A stretch of DNA of 64,000 bases. It comes from Ustilago trichophora (lineage: Eukaryota; Basidiomycota; Ustilaginomycetes; Ustilaginales; Ustilaginaceae). Under the pieces are notes generated by a model. That model had not been told where the DNA came from. It did no database searches and saw nothing but the letters and a program-made list of their open reading frames with translations. The first letter of the stretch is position 1. The number at the start of each line of letters is the position of its first letter. Positions 62,404 through 64,000 of the stretch are shown piece after piece. The DNA is taken from positions 62,001 to 126,000 of the forward strand of contig OOIN01000003.1 of assembly GCA_900323505.1 (NCBI GenBank), written 5' to 3'. The position numbers were made by a program, and so were the translations under genes.

Positions 62404-64000
62404 TTTGTCTTGAAGAATAAGAAGCCGCTATGCTGATGGTATGGGAGAAGAGAGAGCCGTTGAAGTGGATGGACTACTGAGTCGGAAGCTACCGCTGAAG
62501 GTTGGTAAGCGGTGCAGAGCGTGTTGGAAGCGTGCGCAGTACCGCAGTATCGACACGAAGCTCAGTCGCAGTAAAAGCGCAAGCTCGTGCTTTTTTTCTG
62601 ATTTTACCCGGTCAAGCTGTGTGAGTGATAGAGTTTGGCTCAAGTGAAATGGCCAATGCGTTGGAATCTTGAGAGTCCGCACGAGACCGGAAGATCCGCA
62701 ATATGCGATGGCGCGGCCGATGAGAAGCGGAGGCGGATGGCGATTTAAGCTTTCAAGTCAAGAGAGCCATGTCGCCTTGGGCGGGAAAGGGCTCGTTCTG
62801 GTGTAGGCAGAGAAAAGAAAGTGGGCAGATGGACGATCGATATCAGGGCACGCTGTTCGTCCACACTGCTTGGGCTGCAATCGAGCTCGATCGGCGAATA
62901 CGCGAGGTATAAGGTGCTGCTTGAAAAGACGGAGCAGATGGCGGGTATGAAACGGTGTCGGAAGCTATTGCAGTGCTGCCGAAACAGAGAGAGAGCCGAT
63001 CAAGTAGAGACAGAGAGAGAGAGGCAAAGAAATCAATAGTCGATGATGGTTGAGCTTAAATGATGCTGTAGTCGGACCACCGGCTTAAGCTAGTTGCTGG
63101 CTGTAGATGATATCACTGTCGCAAAGGAAAGGAGTGATTGATGGCGGTAAAGACGGTTGGTGACCTGAAGCTGAGCATGGAAAAGATATGGTGGAGAGAG
63201 GGAGAGGACTAAAGCAATCCAAGGCGAGGTGAAGGAAGAGGCAAGGATACGCAGGGTAAAAGGGCTAGAATGGCGAAGGATCCGGAACTCCCGTGTCAAG
63301 CGCAGAAAACAGCGGAACGCGAAGCCGACGATGGCCTATCTAATACAATTACGGCGTGCGGTCGGTTGGGCGATGTCCAGGAGAGAGAGAGAGAGAGAGA
63401 GAGAACAGACCTGCTGCAACTTCACTTGCTTGAGGGAACAAATGGGCGCAGATTGTTGCGGACCGAGCAGGTGCAAGCGAGTTGAGAGCGACAAAGCAGG
63501 ACAGACAGAAAGCGAAAGAGAGAAAGAGATGGATGAGATAGCACCCAGGAACGGCCACAGAGACGACAACGATGCGGTTGCTTGTTGCTTTGGGTGGGGA
63601 ATGGCTTTGACCTGCATCTCGACTGCAGGAAAAGGAGACCAACAGCATCACGCCCAGAAAAATGGGTTTGAAAGCGCCAAAAAAAGAAAGCAAGCAGCAG
63701 GAGAAAACAGCTGACATTTTCTATTTTTTTTTTTTTTTCCCTGATCCCGCCCATCCATCCATCTGTCCATCGAGCTGCATACAAACATCACCAAGAGGTG
63801 CAAACAGCGATTCCGCCCGTCAATTCATTCTCTCTCCTCACCGTTCGGTGCAGCTCTCGACGTTTCCATGAATTCTAGCTTCAGCCAGAAAGGCTTCTTG
63901 ATCAATGATATAGTCCTCTCTTGGCTTCTCCGACTAAAGATGTCCCTTCTCATGATTCGGATGGGCCGTCAGTCAGGCTCCTAAACGGCTAGAGGGGTGA
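62404..64000. promoter_or_regulatory. Upstream region of the RhoGEF gene to the window end
   Basis: 1.6 kb with no supportable gene. It contains a GA microsatellite at 63381-63404 and a T-run at about 63725-63738. Purine-rich sequence on the + strand equals a CT-rich leader for the RhoGEF transcript. Confidence 0.45.

Overview
The window is nuclear DNA of a basidiomycete fungus, most likely a smut of the Ustilaginaceae. The evidence is the mix of long intron-poor genes with short GT-AG introns (75-130 nt), compact GC-rich coding regions, proteins with long Ser/Pro/Gln-rich disordered stretches, and typical fungal housekeeping genes (VPS17, REX4, PTC1, SEC14, ARD1/NAA10, IMP1, a RER2-type cis-prenyltransferase). 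Species cannot be fixed from sequence reading alone.

Layout. 1-14.2 kb is gene-dense: the 3' part of a SANT/Myb gene, VPS17 (-), a DEK_C/SWIB gene (+, four exons), REX4 exonuclease (-), a 2-hydroxyacid dehydrogenase (+, two exons) and a secreted GH55 glucanase (+, two exons). 14.2-28.3 kb is a repeat-rich accessory zone that surrounds one intact host gene, PTC1 (18.2-19.65 kb, five exons). It holds two families of fold-back elements, one built of GCCACC/GGTGGC modules with ATATCGTAAAA-type ends and one of GGCCCAT modules with 45-bp perfect terminal inverted repeats. It also holds a decayed pogo-like (DDE_1) transposase, a tRNA-like relic, and a 3.8-kb block with broken unrecognised ORFs. 28.3-64 kb is again a normal gene landscape: a two-box HMG protein (-), a lysine-methyltransferase-family protein (-), a single-pass membrane protein (+), tRNA-Asn (-), SEC14 (-), NAA10 (+), a large CNH-like protein (+), an RNase H-like protein split by an Arg-rich insertion (-), a Laa2-like AP-1 accessory protein (-), a cis-prenyltransferase (+), IMP1 (-) and a DH-PH RhoGEF (-).

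Several genes share a trafficking or membrane theme (VPS17 retromer, Laa2-like clathrin/AP-1, SEC14 lipid transfer, dolichol synthesis, RhoGEF). They are independent eukaryotic genes, not an operon. I see no convincing new multi-gene system. The most unusual material is the nested fold-back repeat zone with its CpG-to-TpG style decay, and the RNase H-like protein whose fold is interrupted and whose first catalytic Asp appears to be replaced.
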